Notes: generated by a model from the letters alone, not told the origin. 50,682 nt of DNA from a virus (IMGVR_UViG_3300043409_001235:1-50682), one strand, 5' to 3'. Positions 43,629 through 50,622 are shown, counted from the stretch's first letter. A program made the numbers and translations.

Positions 43629-43814
43629 ATGAGTTTTCATGACTTTATGAAATTACAGTTTAATCTAATACACATACAGAAATATAATATATCAGAAATA
43701 GATAATATGCAGATATGGGAAAGAGATTTACATATGGACTTACTAAGGGAATTTATCAAAGAAGAAAATTTAAAAAATATTCAAGAAGCATCTAACAATA
43801 AACGTAGAAGATAA
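43629..43814 (+). CDS. Small gp51-like baseplate hub assembly protein
   Basis: A 61-residue basic protein after gp26 and before the repeat gene. The segment KYNISEIDNMQIWERDLHMDLL (split: YNISEIDNMQIWERD, about 19-33) is the short helix pattern seen in gp51/gpT-type assembly factors, where an IxxM-x-x-W/Y-E element precedes a helix. T4 gp51 is longer (249). The start lacks a strong ribosome-binding site; the 11-base gap with a stop in gp26 argues against a frameshifted fusion. Assignment by position and pattern. Confidence 0.65.
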   Translation: MSFHDFMKLQFNLIHIQKYNISEIDNMQIWERDLHMDLLREFIKEENLKNIQEASNNKRRR

Positions 43815-43816
43815 AT

Positions 43817-45910
43817 ATGAAATATAAAAATGAATTAATAAATGTAATTAAAAATACTTTTATTTTTGGTATCAATGATACGTTATTACCAAATACGTAT
43901 GATACTAATTTATATCCAGAAGATAAAAATTTTAAAGATATCGATAACCCTCAACAAAGAAATATAAATTCAGATATTATTTTCGATAGACCATTGAATA
44001 ATATTACTAACTCTAAATTTAAAAATAAAAATTCGATGGCATCTAGATTTTTAGATATTCAAAAAAATATAGACATACTACCAAAAAAATTCAACAAGAT
44101 ATTGGAAAAAATAAATATAGTTCAACCAAACAATGATATTATTAAACACTTACCATCAGAATCCGTTGAACCCGTATCAAAGACCTTAGCCACATCAGAA
44201 TCGTTTGAACCAATACCCGAGTCCGTAAAGATACCACCAGAATCCTTTGAACCCGTATCAAAGACCTTAGCCACATCAGAATCGTTTGAACCCGTATCAA
44301 ACACTTTAGCCACATCAGAATCGTTTGAACCTGTATCAAAGACCTCTATTGTACCATCAGACTCCTTTGAACCAATACCTGAGTCCGTAAAGATACCATC
44401 AGACTCATTTGAACCCGTATCAAACACTTTAGCCACATCAGACTCCTTTGAACCTGTATCAAAGACCTCTATTGTACCATCAGACTCCTTTGAACCCGTA
44501 TCAAAGACCTTAGCCACATCAGACTCCTTTGAACCCGTATCAAAGACTTTAGCCACATCAGACTCCTTTGAACCCGTATCAAAGACCTTAGCCACATCAG
44601 ACTCCTTTGAACCAATACCTGAGTCCGTAAACATACCATCAGAATCCTTTGAACCCGTATCAAAGACCTCTATTGTACCATCAGAATCCTTTGAACCCGT
44701 ATCAAAGACCTTAGCCACATCAGAATCCTTTGAACCAATACCTGAGTCCGTAAACATACCATCAGACTCCTTTGAACCAATACCTGAGTCCGTAAACATA
44801 CCATCAGAATCCTTTGAACCCGTATCAAAGACCTCTATTGTACCATCAGAATCCTTTGAACCCGTATCAAAGACCTTAGCCACATCAGAATCCTTTGAAC
44901 CAATACCCGAGTCCGTAAACATACCATCAGAATCCTTTGAACCAATACCTGAGTCCGTAAAGATACCATCAGAATCCTTTGAACCCGTATCAAAGACCTT
45001 AGCCACATCAGAATCGTTTGAACCTGTATCAAAGACCTCTATTGTACCATCAGACTCCTTTGAACCAATACCCGAGTCCGTAAACATACCATCAGAATCC
45101 TTTGAACCAATACCCGAGTCCGTAAAGATACCATCAGACTCCTTTGAACCAATACCTGAGTCCGTAAACATACCATCAGAATCCTTTGAACCCGTATCAA
45201 AGACTTTAGCCACATCAGAATCGTTTGAACCTGTATCAAAGACCTCTATTGTACCATCAGACTCCTTTGAACCCGTATCAAAGACCTTAGCCACATCAGA
45301 CTCCTTTGAACCAATACCCGAGTCCGTAAAGATACCTGATATTCTTTCTTCCTCTGAAGAAACAACTCAAACAATTACTCCATATACAAAAAGTATACCA
45401 AATTCTGTTGAAAATTTAAAAAAAATATCATTTGAACAAAAATTTAAAAGAGGAATTTTTTACCCAGATGCTGTAGAAATAAATAATATAAAAAGAAATT
45501 TATTTACAGATATTCTAGGAGATAATGTATCTCAAAATATTTTAAATAAAAATTTACAAAAAATTCCTGCATTTAAAGATGGAGGCAAATTTGCCTCATC
45601 TGGTGTAGATTTTAAAGCTATAGCTTATAATGAACCAGGCAGTAGATCTAATGAAACTCATATAATACAACCAGATAATACACCTATGACTACTATAAGC
45701 AATATTAATACAACTAAAGAATCGTCTATTCCTATAGAAATGGAACAAGATATATCAGAATCTATATTAATTCTTAGTAACAGAATAAAGAAATTGGACA
45801 GGAAAAAAAACGACACACCAGGGCCAGAACCAAAATTGAAATATCCTCCAAACGGTAATAGAGGATTAAATAATAATATAGAAATATATTATAATTATTT
45901 TAATACATAA
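43817..45910 (+). CDS. Repeat-built protein in the tape-measure position
   Basis: A 697-residue protein with a unique N-terminus (1-113), a repeat region (about 114-507) and a unique C-terminus. The repeats are 29 units of 13-14 residues of three kinds: SFEPVSKTLATSE, SFEPVSKTSIVPSD and SFEPIPESVKIPSE. The C-terminus holds IPAFKDGGKFASSGVDF, reminiscent of the FxDGG segments near the ends of tape-measure proteins. The order tube-like, gp26, gp51, this gene is that of tape-measure loci, and no other gp29 candidate is in the window. Pro-rich repeats are unlike the usual helical ruler, so the role is tentative. It ends at a terminator. Confidence 0.7.
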   Translation: MKYKNELINVIKNTFIFGINDTLLPNTYDTNLYPEDKNFKDIDNPQQRNINSDIIFDRPLNNITNSKFKNKNSMASRFLDIQKNIDILPKKFNKILEKINIVQPNNDIIKHLPSESVEPVSKTLATSESFEPIPESVKIPPESFEPVSKTLATSESFEPVSNTLATSESFEPVSKTSIVPSDSFEPIPESVKIPSDSFEPVSNTLATSDSFEPVSKTSIVPSDSFEPVSKTLATSDSFEPVSKTLATSDSFEPVSKTLATSDSFEPIPESVNIPSESFEPVSKTSIVPSESFEPVSKTLATSESFEPIPESVNIPSDSFEPIPESVNIPSESFEPVSKTSIVPSESFEPVSKTLATSESFEPIPESVNIPSESFEPIPESVKIPSESFEPVSKTLATSESFEPVSKTSIVPSDSFEPIPESVNIPSESFEPIPESVKIPSDSFEPIPESVNIPSESFEPVSKTLATSESFEPVSKTSIVPSDSFEPVSKTLATSDSFEPIPESVKIPDILSSSEETTQTITPYTKSIPNSVENLKKISFEQKFKRGIFYPDAVEINNIKRNLFTDILGDNVSQNILNKNLQKIPAFKDGGKFASSGVDFKAIAYNEPGSRSNETHIIQPDNTPMTTISNINTTKESSIPIEMEQDISESILILSNRIKKLDRKKNDTPGPEPKLKYPPNGNRGLNNNIEIYYNYFNT
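44155..45337 (+). repeat. 29 tandem 39/42-bp coding repeats of three types
   Basis: Counted from the translation: 12 units ending in KTLAT (39 bp), 6 ending in KTSIVP (42 bp) and 11 ending in ESVKIP or ESVNIP (42 bp), total 1182 bp. Order is scrambled, and units differ mainly by Glu/Asp and a few silent changes. Near identity at DNA level shows recent expansion. Because repeats contain no stop in other frames, long false reading frames occur on the minus strand. Confidence 0.93.
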
Positions 45911-45940
45911 AAAAACCCCCATTGAGGGGGGTTCTTTTGT
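45909..45940. terminator. Bidirectional intrinsic terminator
   Basis: A hairpin of CCCCC and GGGGG around ATTGA, preceded by a run of A and followed by TTCTTTTG, lies between the converging repeat gene (plus) and gp32 (minus). It can terminate both. Confidence 0.9.
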
Positions 45941-45958
45941 TTGAAAAGACTATTACTA

Positions 45959-46861
45959 TTAATCTTCTGCAAGTTTAGAAAAATAATCTAATGCATCTGT
46001 ACTCTCATCAATGTCCTCTGTGACTGATTTCTTTGATTTGAGTGATTTACTAGTAATTTCTTTAATATCATCAACATTAACATCTTCAGCTGTTTTATTT
46101 GAATTATCTGAAGATGTGGCACGAATATCACCACCAAGAACTTCGTATAACCTGTCTTTCAATTCTTGGTGTGTCTTGAAATTACTAGAATTAGTAAATT
46201 CAGTTAGAGGATACTGACTCTTCCATACCTTTTCGAGTTCAGCATCATCACCCTTACATAGGGGACTAGAAGAATCAAATTCAGACTTATCGTAATTTGT
46301 GTATCCTGCAACCTTTCGAATCTTGAGACGGAAATTAGCACCCTTCCAAAAGTCAAATGGATTGATTGCTTCTTCATCTTTAAATTCTGGCTTCATTACT
46401 TCTTGTAACTTCTCAAAGATCTTAGCGCCATACTTGTAAAGAAATACCTTTCCTTCGTTTTGTGGATTAGAAGGATCAGATACAACATAAATGTTACTCG
46501 TATAGTTAAGTTTACGCTTTCGATCTCTTGCTAGATTCTTGTCGCTTTCCACACCAGAATTCCAAAGTTGGGTATTTAATTCTGAAACTGGATCTTTTTG
46601 AGAAATAGTAGTCAGACAATTCTCGATATACCAACCACCCGGGCCTCTGAATGCGTGACTATAAACCTTAGCCCACGGACAATCTTCGTTTTCAACTTCA
46701 GGCAGAAAACGGATAATGGCAAATCCATTACCAGTCTTATCAATCTCTGGTCTCCAAAAACGATCATCCTTATAATCTGTCTTTTTTGTTTGATCCTCCA
46801 TCTTTCTGATGAGATCAGTCATATTATTCTTAGATTTCTTCTTCAATTCGTTAAAACTCAT
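45959..46861 (-). CDS. 32: Single-stranded DNA-binding protein, gp32-like
   Basis: A 300-residue ssDNA-binding protein that coats replication and recombination intermediates. It aligns along the T4 gp32 core: GFAIIRFLPEVENEDCPWAKVY, then GGWYIENC, DPSNPQNEGKVFLYKYG and FWKGANFRLKIRKVAGYTNYD (each partly quoted). The basic N-terminus (LKKKSKNN) fits the cooperative binding motif, and the tail is acidic. The T4 zinc ligands are only half present: His69 and Cys82 remain, but the CPVC pair is DPVS (90-93). It has its own sigma70-type promoter and a leader hairpin; ribosome-binding site AAAGGAATT. Confidence 0.96.
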   Translation of the reverse strand: MSFNELKKKSKNNMTDLIRKMEDQTKKTDYKDDRFWRPEIDKTGNGFAIIRFLPEVENEDCPWAKVYSHAFRGPGGWYIENCLTTISQKDPVSELNTQLWNSGVESDKNLARDRKRKLNYTSNIYVVSDPSNPQNEGKVFLYKYGAKIFEKLQEVMKPEFKDEEAINPFDFWKGANFRLKIRKVAGYTNYDKSEFDSSSPLCKGDDAELEKVWKSQYPLTEFTNSSNFKTHQELKDRLYEVLGGDIRATSSDNSNKTAEDVNVDDIKEITSKSLKSKKSVTEDIDESTDALDYFSKLAED

Positions 46862-46877
46862 ATAATTCCTTTCTTTC

Positions 46878-46894
46878 CCGAAGATCTACTTCGG
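46878..46894 (-). promoter_or_regulatory. Leader hairpin just upstream of gp32
   Basis: A perfect 6-bp stem CCGAAG/CTTCGG with a five-base loop, ending about ten bases before the AAAGGA of gp32. T4 gp32 represses its own translation through a structured leader; this hairpin is in the right place for a similar operator, which is inference. Confidence 0.55.
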
Positions 46895-46936
46895 CCTAAT
46901 TATTAGATATGGGAACTCCCCACTTCTATACTATTT

Positions 46937-46965
46937 ATCATACTATGAAACACCAAAACTGTCAA
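46937..46965 (-). promoter_or_regulatory. Sigma70-type promoter for gp32
   Basis: TTGACA (46,960-46,965) and TATGAT (46,937-46,942) on the minus strand with an exact 17-base spacer. It lies at the end of gp33, so gp32 can be expressed early by unmodified host polymerase, about 75 bases upstream of the gp32 ATG. Confidence 0.8.
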
Positions 46966-47207
46966 GCGAATGGTAGTTTATTTTTAGATTTTGGTAATAA
47001 ATTCAGACCCCTACCCTCTTCTTGTATCTTTTCCAGGATTGGTCTAGATAACAATTTAGATATTATGTCATATTCCATGCTTTCTATTTCAGAAACAGCA
47101 ATAGTGGCGTCTATATACGAAGATCCGTATGTTTTGACATATTTTTCTATTTTTTTAGAAAGTTCTTCTTTGGAGAAATCTATTTTATTCATAGTCTTAG
47201 TATACAT
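46962..47207 (-). CDS. 33: Late transcription co-activator, gp33-like
   Basis: An 81-residue protein of the gp33 type, which binds RNA polymerase and couples late-promoter initiation to the sliding clamp. The pattern SKKIEKYVKTYGSSYIDATI, then ISKLLSRPILEKIQEEGRGLNLL fits gp33 of marine T4-like phages (quoted in part). T4 gp33 has 112 residues and also lies near gp32. The start could be the ATG at 47,207 or the in-frame ATG at 47,192; neither has a strong ribosome-binding site. The last bases overlap the gp32 promoter -35 box. Confidence 0.85.
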   Translation of the reverse strand: MYTKTMNKIDFSKEELSKKIEKYVKTYGSSYIDATIAVSEIESMEYDIISKLLSRPILEKIQEEGRGLNLLPKSKNKLPFA

Positions 47208-47256
47208 GCGTATTTAAATAAATCAACTATCTTTATATATATTCTAAAGGAAACAT

Positions 47257-48555
47257 ATGCCAACAGCAGACACCAATAATAATATTATAGTAACCATCTA
47301 CGACGGTATAGCCACATTAGGAACAGATTATAACACATCTGGAGTCAGTTCCAGTATTCATATTCCTCATTCTAAGATGATATGGGGAAATCAAAATGAA
47401 TCCTATAGAGTGGGTTTAGAATATCCTATGCCGGTAAATGTGCTATCCTTTAATGGAAATTCAGGCGCATCATATCTAATGGGAGTAACAGGTAGTGTTT
47501 ATGGTCTTGGAACGTTTACAGTAGGAAATACATCAACCAATCCGTTGTATGTAGTTGGCGTTTCTGGATCAACACACTCTCCAGTACAAATCAAAGGAAC
47601 AATTCAGGGCATAACAAGCGGAATTTTGGTAGGAATAACCACAGGACCTATATTATTCTCTAATACTTCTATTGGAATTTATGGAATAAGTGGTGGCACT
47701 GCCATGGCAATAACTGGCGGTAGATACTTAAACAATACAACAGATTCTATCAGAAGTATTGCATACCTAACAGGTTTAAGTATGACTACTGGTTTGGTGG
47801 GTTCCACTACAGATAGTGTTAGAATATTTGGATCATCTGGTGAAAAATACATACCAACAGTATTAAATTATCTTAGCGGAAACACACTATTTGGTGTGGG
47901 TATGAGTGGCGATGCTGTAAAAGTCAGTATTCAAAATACAGGATTTACATTCACCGTAAATCTTTCAACTTCTATTGGTGTAACTAATGGTACTGAATCT
48001 GCACTAAAAATACAAGGTGGTACTGCTGGAGATAATCCAGTTTTAATCAAATACTATAACAATAGTTCAGTTCCTGTAACAATATCTTCTGTGATTCAAA
48101 CAGAAATGGTAACTGTAGGCAGCACATACGATAATCAAATAAAATCTATAATAACTGCTTTAACGGGTTCAACAGGAAATATACAAAGTATTAAAGATAG
48201 TACAAATCTTATTTCTACTATTAATGACAAACTTTCTACAAATGGTGTTACTGTACGAATTTCAGAAATATCAAAACCAAATAGAATTGTTAATGGTACA
48301 AGTTTATTCACATCTTCGTCCAATGTTGTTCAATTACCAAGTAATGTATTAAAAAGTGGAATAAATCTTAAAACTTCATCTTCTAATACTTCGACAGTTT
48401 ATGTTGGAAATAATACGATTGTTTCTACAAAAGAAACTGCGTATCCATTAGAACCAGGTGAATCTATATTCATAGAATGTAATAATACAAATTTGATATT
48501 TTGTTATAGTATAATAGATCCAACAAAGCAAAAATTAATTTATATGGGTTCTTAA
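47257..48555 (+). CDS. Putative virion/fibre protein
   Basis: A 432-residue protein with the Gly/Ser/Thr/Ile/Val-rich beta composition of phage structural proteins (GVTGSVYGLGTFTVG, YGISGGTAMAITGG). The N-terminus (IVTIYDGIATLGTDYN) and a helical patch near residues 295-330 are more complex. No family recognised. AAAGGAAACAT precedes the ATG, and a TATATATAT box lies about 15 bases further upstream. It is divergent from gp33 across 49 bases. Likely a tail or capsid-surface protein, inferred from composition. Confidence 0.65.
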   Translation: MPTADTNNNIIVTIYDGIATLGTDYNTSGVSSSIHIPHSKMIWGNQNESYRVGLEYPMPVNVLSFNGNSGASYLMGVTGSVYGLGTFTVGNTSTNPLYVVGVSGSTHSPVQIKGTIQGITSGILVGITTGPILFSNTSIGIYGISGGTAMAITGGRYLNNTTDSIRSIAYLTGLSMTTGLVGSTTDSVRIFGSSGEKYIPTVLNYLSGNTLFGVGMSGDAVKVSIQNTGFTFTVNLSTSIGVTNGTESALKIQGGTAGDNPVLIKYYNNSSVPVTISSVIQTEMVTVGSTYDNQIKSIITALTGSTGNIQSIKDSTNLISTINDKLSTNGVTVRISEISKPNRIVNGTSLFTSSSNVVQLPSNVLKSGINLKTSSSNTSTVYVGNNTIVSTKETAYPLEPGESIFIECNNTNLIFCYSIIDPTKQKLIYMGS

Positions 48556-48559
48556 ACAT

Positions 48560-49363
48560 ATGTTTAATTCAAACAAATATAAAAATACAAAAAACAATAA
48601 AGAAAAAAACGAGTTTGAATATGTCAAGACGATTTCTTTTATTGGATTGGGTATAAGTGGATCGTATCTTTTAAATGATAGCTACACAGAGGGAATTCTT
48701 ATAACTCCCCAAGTTACTGTAGTTAAGTCTACAGCTCCAGACATTGTCTTTTTTGATTTTAATAATAAGTTGTATAATATAAACACAAACTCAAAAATTA
48801 TAGAATCGTTTTTTTCTAAATTTAGTGTAGGCAATACCTTTGATGTAACAGATTCTGTTTATGATTTTGACGAACACGATTTGAATGCAAATTTTACTTT
48901 TGTTACTTTTAAAAACAATTTACTAGTGGCTACATGCGCAGCTGGACTTACTAATGCTGCAGAACAAACCTATTACCCAGAATTATTCAATAGTGTTCCT
49001 GTGTTTGAGTTATCTTCTTCTAAAGTATTATATACAGATCCTAATACATTATTATTGACTAATATTATACCTAGTGTTAATAACTCTTTTATTTCCGCAG
49101 GAATAAAAGCAAATGATATTTTAGAATTTTTTGACCAAAAATATACAGTAGAATCTATCAAAAGTAAAATAAACAATACAGTAGAAGAATTGATATTAAT
49201 TAATTTTAACAATTATACAGTTATACCACCAATACAATTGAATAGTTATACTATAATTAATGTATACAAGCGTCTATCTACTAGTAGTGGAACAAGTCTT
49301 TCAGTGACTCCAACTGTAACTACAATTGCAGTTTCTGATACTCCAAATCAAATGTATATGTAA
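48560..49363 (+). CDS. Putative virion protein, unknown function
   Basis: A 267-residue protein not recognised. It has a Lys/Asn-rich start, then a beta-rich body (EYVKTISFIGLGISGSYLL, DVTDSVYDFDEHDL) and a Thr/Ser-rich end (SLSVTPTVTTIAVSD). It follows the 432-residue gene after four bases, so the two are probably co-translated and act together. Its TAA is followed within three bases by the tRNA 3'-half remnant. Confidence 0.65.
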   Translation: MFNSNKYKNTKNNKEKNEFEYVKTISFIGLGISGSYLLNDSYTEGILITPQVTVVKSTAPDIVFFDFNNKLYNINTNSKIIESFFSKFSVGNTFDVTDSVYDFDEHDLNANFTFVTFKNNLLVATCAAGLTNAAEQTYYPELFNSVPVFELSSSKVLYTDPNTLLLTNIIPSVNNSFISAGIKANDILEFFDQKYTVESIKSKINNTVEELILINFNNYTVIPPIQLNSYTIINVYKRLSTSSGTSLSVTPTVTTIAVSDTPNQMYM

Positions 49364-49365
49364 AA

Positions 49366-49389
49366 CATTTCCAATTGGGATCGAACCAC
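49366..49389 (-). pseudogene. Remnant of a tRNA 3' half
   Basis: Twenty-four bases matching the acceptor end and T arm of the tRNA-Arg at 49,929-50,002 (21 of 24 identical, position by position with 49,929-49,952). Sequence beyond the T arm does not form a tRNA. Immediately flanking bases (gtaaa before catt) are also shared. Confidence 0.75.
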
Positions 49390-49497
49390 TCAACACTGAA
49401 TACTTAATATACGACAAGATCGACAAAGACGAACTGAAGCTCAGGCCTATAAATATTAGAACTTATAAATAATATAAATCAACAAAAGGAGATTAAC
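49390..49497 (+). promoter_or_regulatory. Leader region with two late promoters and gp23-like leader
   Basis: After the tRNA remnant comes about 55 bases with no gene, then exact TATAAATA boxes at 49,448-49,455 and 49,464-49,471 and an AAAAGGAGATTAAC ribosome-binding site. From 49,464 to 49,496 the sequence equals the gp23 leader at 1-31 (minus strand) except for one substitution and a two-base insertion. Confidence 0.85.
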
Positions 49498-49662
49498 ATG
49501 CCTAGATTCCCAGGACCCCCACGAAGTCAGCGCGAAGCTCATGCAAGAGTCCAACAAAGTAGAACCCAAGGCGCCGCTGAGCGGCGGGCAGCATTTCAGG
49601 CAATTCCGCAGCGGAACCGTCGTCCAATTGGCCCTCCATTTCCTAGTCCGAGGCCTCGGTGA
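49498..49662 (+). CDS. Arg/Pro-rich basic mini-protein 1
   Basis: A 54-residue protein: starts MPRFPGPPRSQREAHARVQQ and ends GPPFPSPRPR, with about twelve arginines. It has an excellent ribosome-binding site and two late promoters, so it is probably strongly expressed late. GC content is far above the rest of the window and many arginines use CGN codons although the phage's own tRNA reads AGA, signs of foreign origin. A paralogue follows at 49,728. Basic and Pro-rich character suggests nucleic-acid binding or membrane activity, but no family is recognised. It could instead be a structured RNA, because the same bases form strong hairpins. Confidence 0.6.
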   Translation: MPRFPGPPRSQREAHARVQQSRTQGAAERRAAFQAIPQRNRRPIGPPFPSPRPR

Positions 49663-49687
49663 GGCGCCATATTCCGGTGAATTTGAT

Positions 49688-49715
49688 GGGCCGATAACAA
49701 AGTAAACATTCCCAA
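49688..49715 (+). repeat. 28-bp direct repeat, copy 1 (copy 2 at 49,910-49,937)
   Basis: Two identical 28-base copies follow each of the two GC-rich mini-genes. The last bases of each copy include the tRNA 3' acceptor sequence ATTCCCA; in copy 2 this is the real tRNA end. They mark a tandem duplication of a unit of about 225-230 bases made of ribosome-binding site, mini-gene and repeat. Confidence 0.9.
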
Positions 49716-49727
49716 AAGGAGATTAAC

Positions 49728-49919
49728 ATGCCATTCCCTTCACCCGCACGAAGCCAAACCCAAGTCAATAGAACCCAACAAGGGCGCGAAGGCGCCGCTG
49801 CCCGGCATCGGGCAGCATTTCCGGCCTCTCCGCCAATAATTAACGGCCGGGCCGTCGGAAGAGTTGGTCCTCGATTTCCTAGTCCGAGCACTCGTTCGCA
49901 GAGAGCCTCGGGCCGATAA
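49728..49919 (+). CDS. Arg/Pro-rich basic mini-protein 2 (paralogue of 1)
   Basis: A 63-residue protein starting MPFPSPARSQTQVNRTQQ and ending FPSPSTRSQRASGR. It shares with the mini-protein at 49,498 the N-terminal P-x-R-S-Q element, an NRTQ/SRTQ element, GAA-x-R-RAAF and the FPSP element, and has the same AAAAGGAGATTAAC ribosome-binding site. About twelve arginines, strongly basic. The GC-rich body forms hairpins at 49,800-49,813 and 49,843-49,855. It has no promoter of its own and would be read from the two late promoters upstream. Function unknown. Confidence 0.6.
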   Translation: MPFPSPARSQTQVNRTQQGREGAAARHRAAFPASPPIINGRAVGRVGPRFPSPSTRSQRASGR

Positions 49920-49937
49920 CAAAGTAAACATTCCCAA
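49910..49937 (+). repeat. 28-bp direct repeat, copy 2, running into the tRNA 3' end
   Basis: Identical to 49,688-49,715. It covers the stop of mini-gene 2 and the first eight bases of the tRNA 3' end read on the plus strand. Confidence 0.9.
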
Positions 49938-50002
49938 CTGGGATCGAACCAGTAACCTACAGATTAGAAATCTGTTGCTCTATCCAATTGAGCTATGGGA
50001 AT
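49929..50002 (-). tRNA. tRNA-Arg (anticodon UCU)
   Basis: A complete cloverleaf on the minus strand: acceptor ATTCCCA with TGGGAAT, D stem GCTC with GAGC, anticodon stem ACAGA with TCTGT around loop TTTCTAA (anticodon UCU), T stem ACTGG with CCAGT around TTCGATC, discriminator G. CCA is not encoded. It reads AGA, a codon favoured in AT-rich phage genes. Its 5' end directly adjoins the T run of a terminator. Confidence 0.95.
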
Positions 50003-50032
50003 AAAAAAGCCCACTATGTTTCCATAGTGGGC
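50003..50032 (-). terminator. Intrinsic terminator after the 99-residue gene
   Basis: A perfect 10-bp stem GCCCACTATG/CATAGTGGGC with a four-base loop, followed on the minus strand by TTTTTT. It lies 20 bases after the stop of the gene at 50,053 and immediately before the tRNA. Confidence 0.92.
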
Positions 50033-50052
50033 TTATAAGTTTAAAGATTCAC

Positions 50053-50352
50053 TTAAGCTAAGCTAAGTGAAGGTGTTGCAATCTTTTTGGAAGGAACAAA
50101 CAAATTATTAGTAATTGCTCCTGTATAATGATCTTCCAATTCCTTCAGTGGATCAATAATAAAAACTACATTCTTTGTATTGATCGAAACGCCTTCACTT
50201 GTGTTTGCATATGGAAGCCACTTAACAAAAAGTAACTTTCCTTCCTGTGAAGGAACTAGAACACATGGATCCTTGAGAGTTAACATATCTCCCTTTTCCG
50301 TAATCTTTGCCATAATTTCTTCACCACTATCGAGTCTTACAATCTTAACCAT
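50053..50352 (-). CDS. Small conserved-looking protein, possible Sm-like fold
   Basis: A 99-residue protein. It starts MVKIVRLDSGEEIMAKITEK and contains LKDPCVLVP and LPYANTSEGVSI, a pattern of short strands with a G-E-x-I turn that resembles Sm/Hfq-like small barrels found in phages; this is a weak resemblance. The ATG at 50,352 is chosen over one at 50,388 because AAAGGAGATT precedes it; it overlaps the upstream gene by eight bases. It ends in a strong terminator. Function unknown. Confidence 0.7.
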   Translation of the reverse strand: MVKIVRLDSGEEIMAKITEKGDMLTLKDPCVLVPSQEGKLLFVKWLPYANTSEGVSINTKNVVFIIDPLKELEDHYTGAITNNLFVPSKKIATPSLSLA

Positions 50353-50605
50353 TTGAATCTCCTTTATTAAAATTCTTATCACAATCACATTTATTCAAAA
50401 CACTATCCCAGAACCCACAAGGTTCTTTATCGATTGGCCAACAAGAACAACAATCATCACCTAAAAGATTAGTGTTTTCTGGTTGCATTGCCCTTGCATG
50501 TGCAGTTATCACTTCATCTTCTGTTAACAAGAGATCTAGACATCTTCCGTCAACGTTGACTTTGGTTTTTGTTAGGCTAGCTGGTTCGTTAGAGGAATTA
50601 ATCAT
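50345..50605 (-). CDS. Small Cys-containing hypothetical protein
   Basis: An 86-residue protein not recognised. The first half is TKVNVDGRCLDLLLTEDEV-like helical sequence; the second half carries DDCCSCWP, EPCGFWD and NKCDCDKN, six cysteines that could bind a metal. It is translationally coupled to the following gene and has a late promoter at 50,623-50,630, 17 bases upstream of the ATG. Ribosome-binding site weak (AGG). Confidence 0.6.
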   Translation of the reverse strand: MINSSNEPASLTKTKVNVDGRCLDLLLTEDEVITAHARAMQPENTNLLGDDCCSCWPIDKEPCGFWDSVLNKCDCDKNFNKGDSNG

Positions 50606-50622
50606 ATTGAAAACCTACAAGC

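Noticed and set aside
43600-43640. Programmed frameshift between gp26 and the gp51-like gene
   Set aside because: A gap with a stop separates them and no slippery heptamer was found at the end of gp26.
44122-45294. Long open frame (390 codons) on the minus strand across the repeat region
   Set aside because: It is a by-product of stop-free tandem repeats in the plus-strand gene; its own content is the repeat read backwards and it has no ribosome-binding site in a sensible place.
44155-45337. Possible CRISPR array
   Set aside because: Units are contiguous coding repeats of 39/42 bp with no unique spacers, in frame within a long gene.
49643-49937. Minus-strand open frames over the mini-gene locus
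   Set aside because: High GC keeps frames open by chance; the plus-strand mini-genes have matched ribosome-binding sites, late promoters and paralogy, the minus frames do not.
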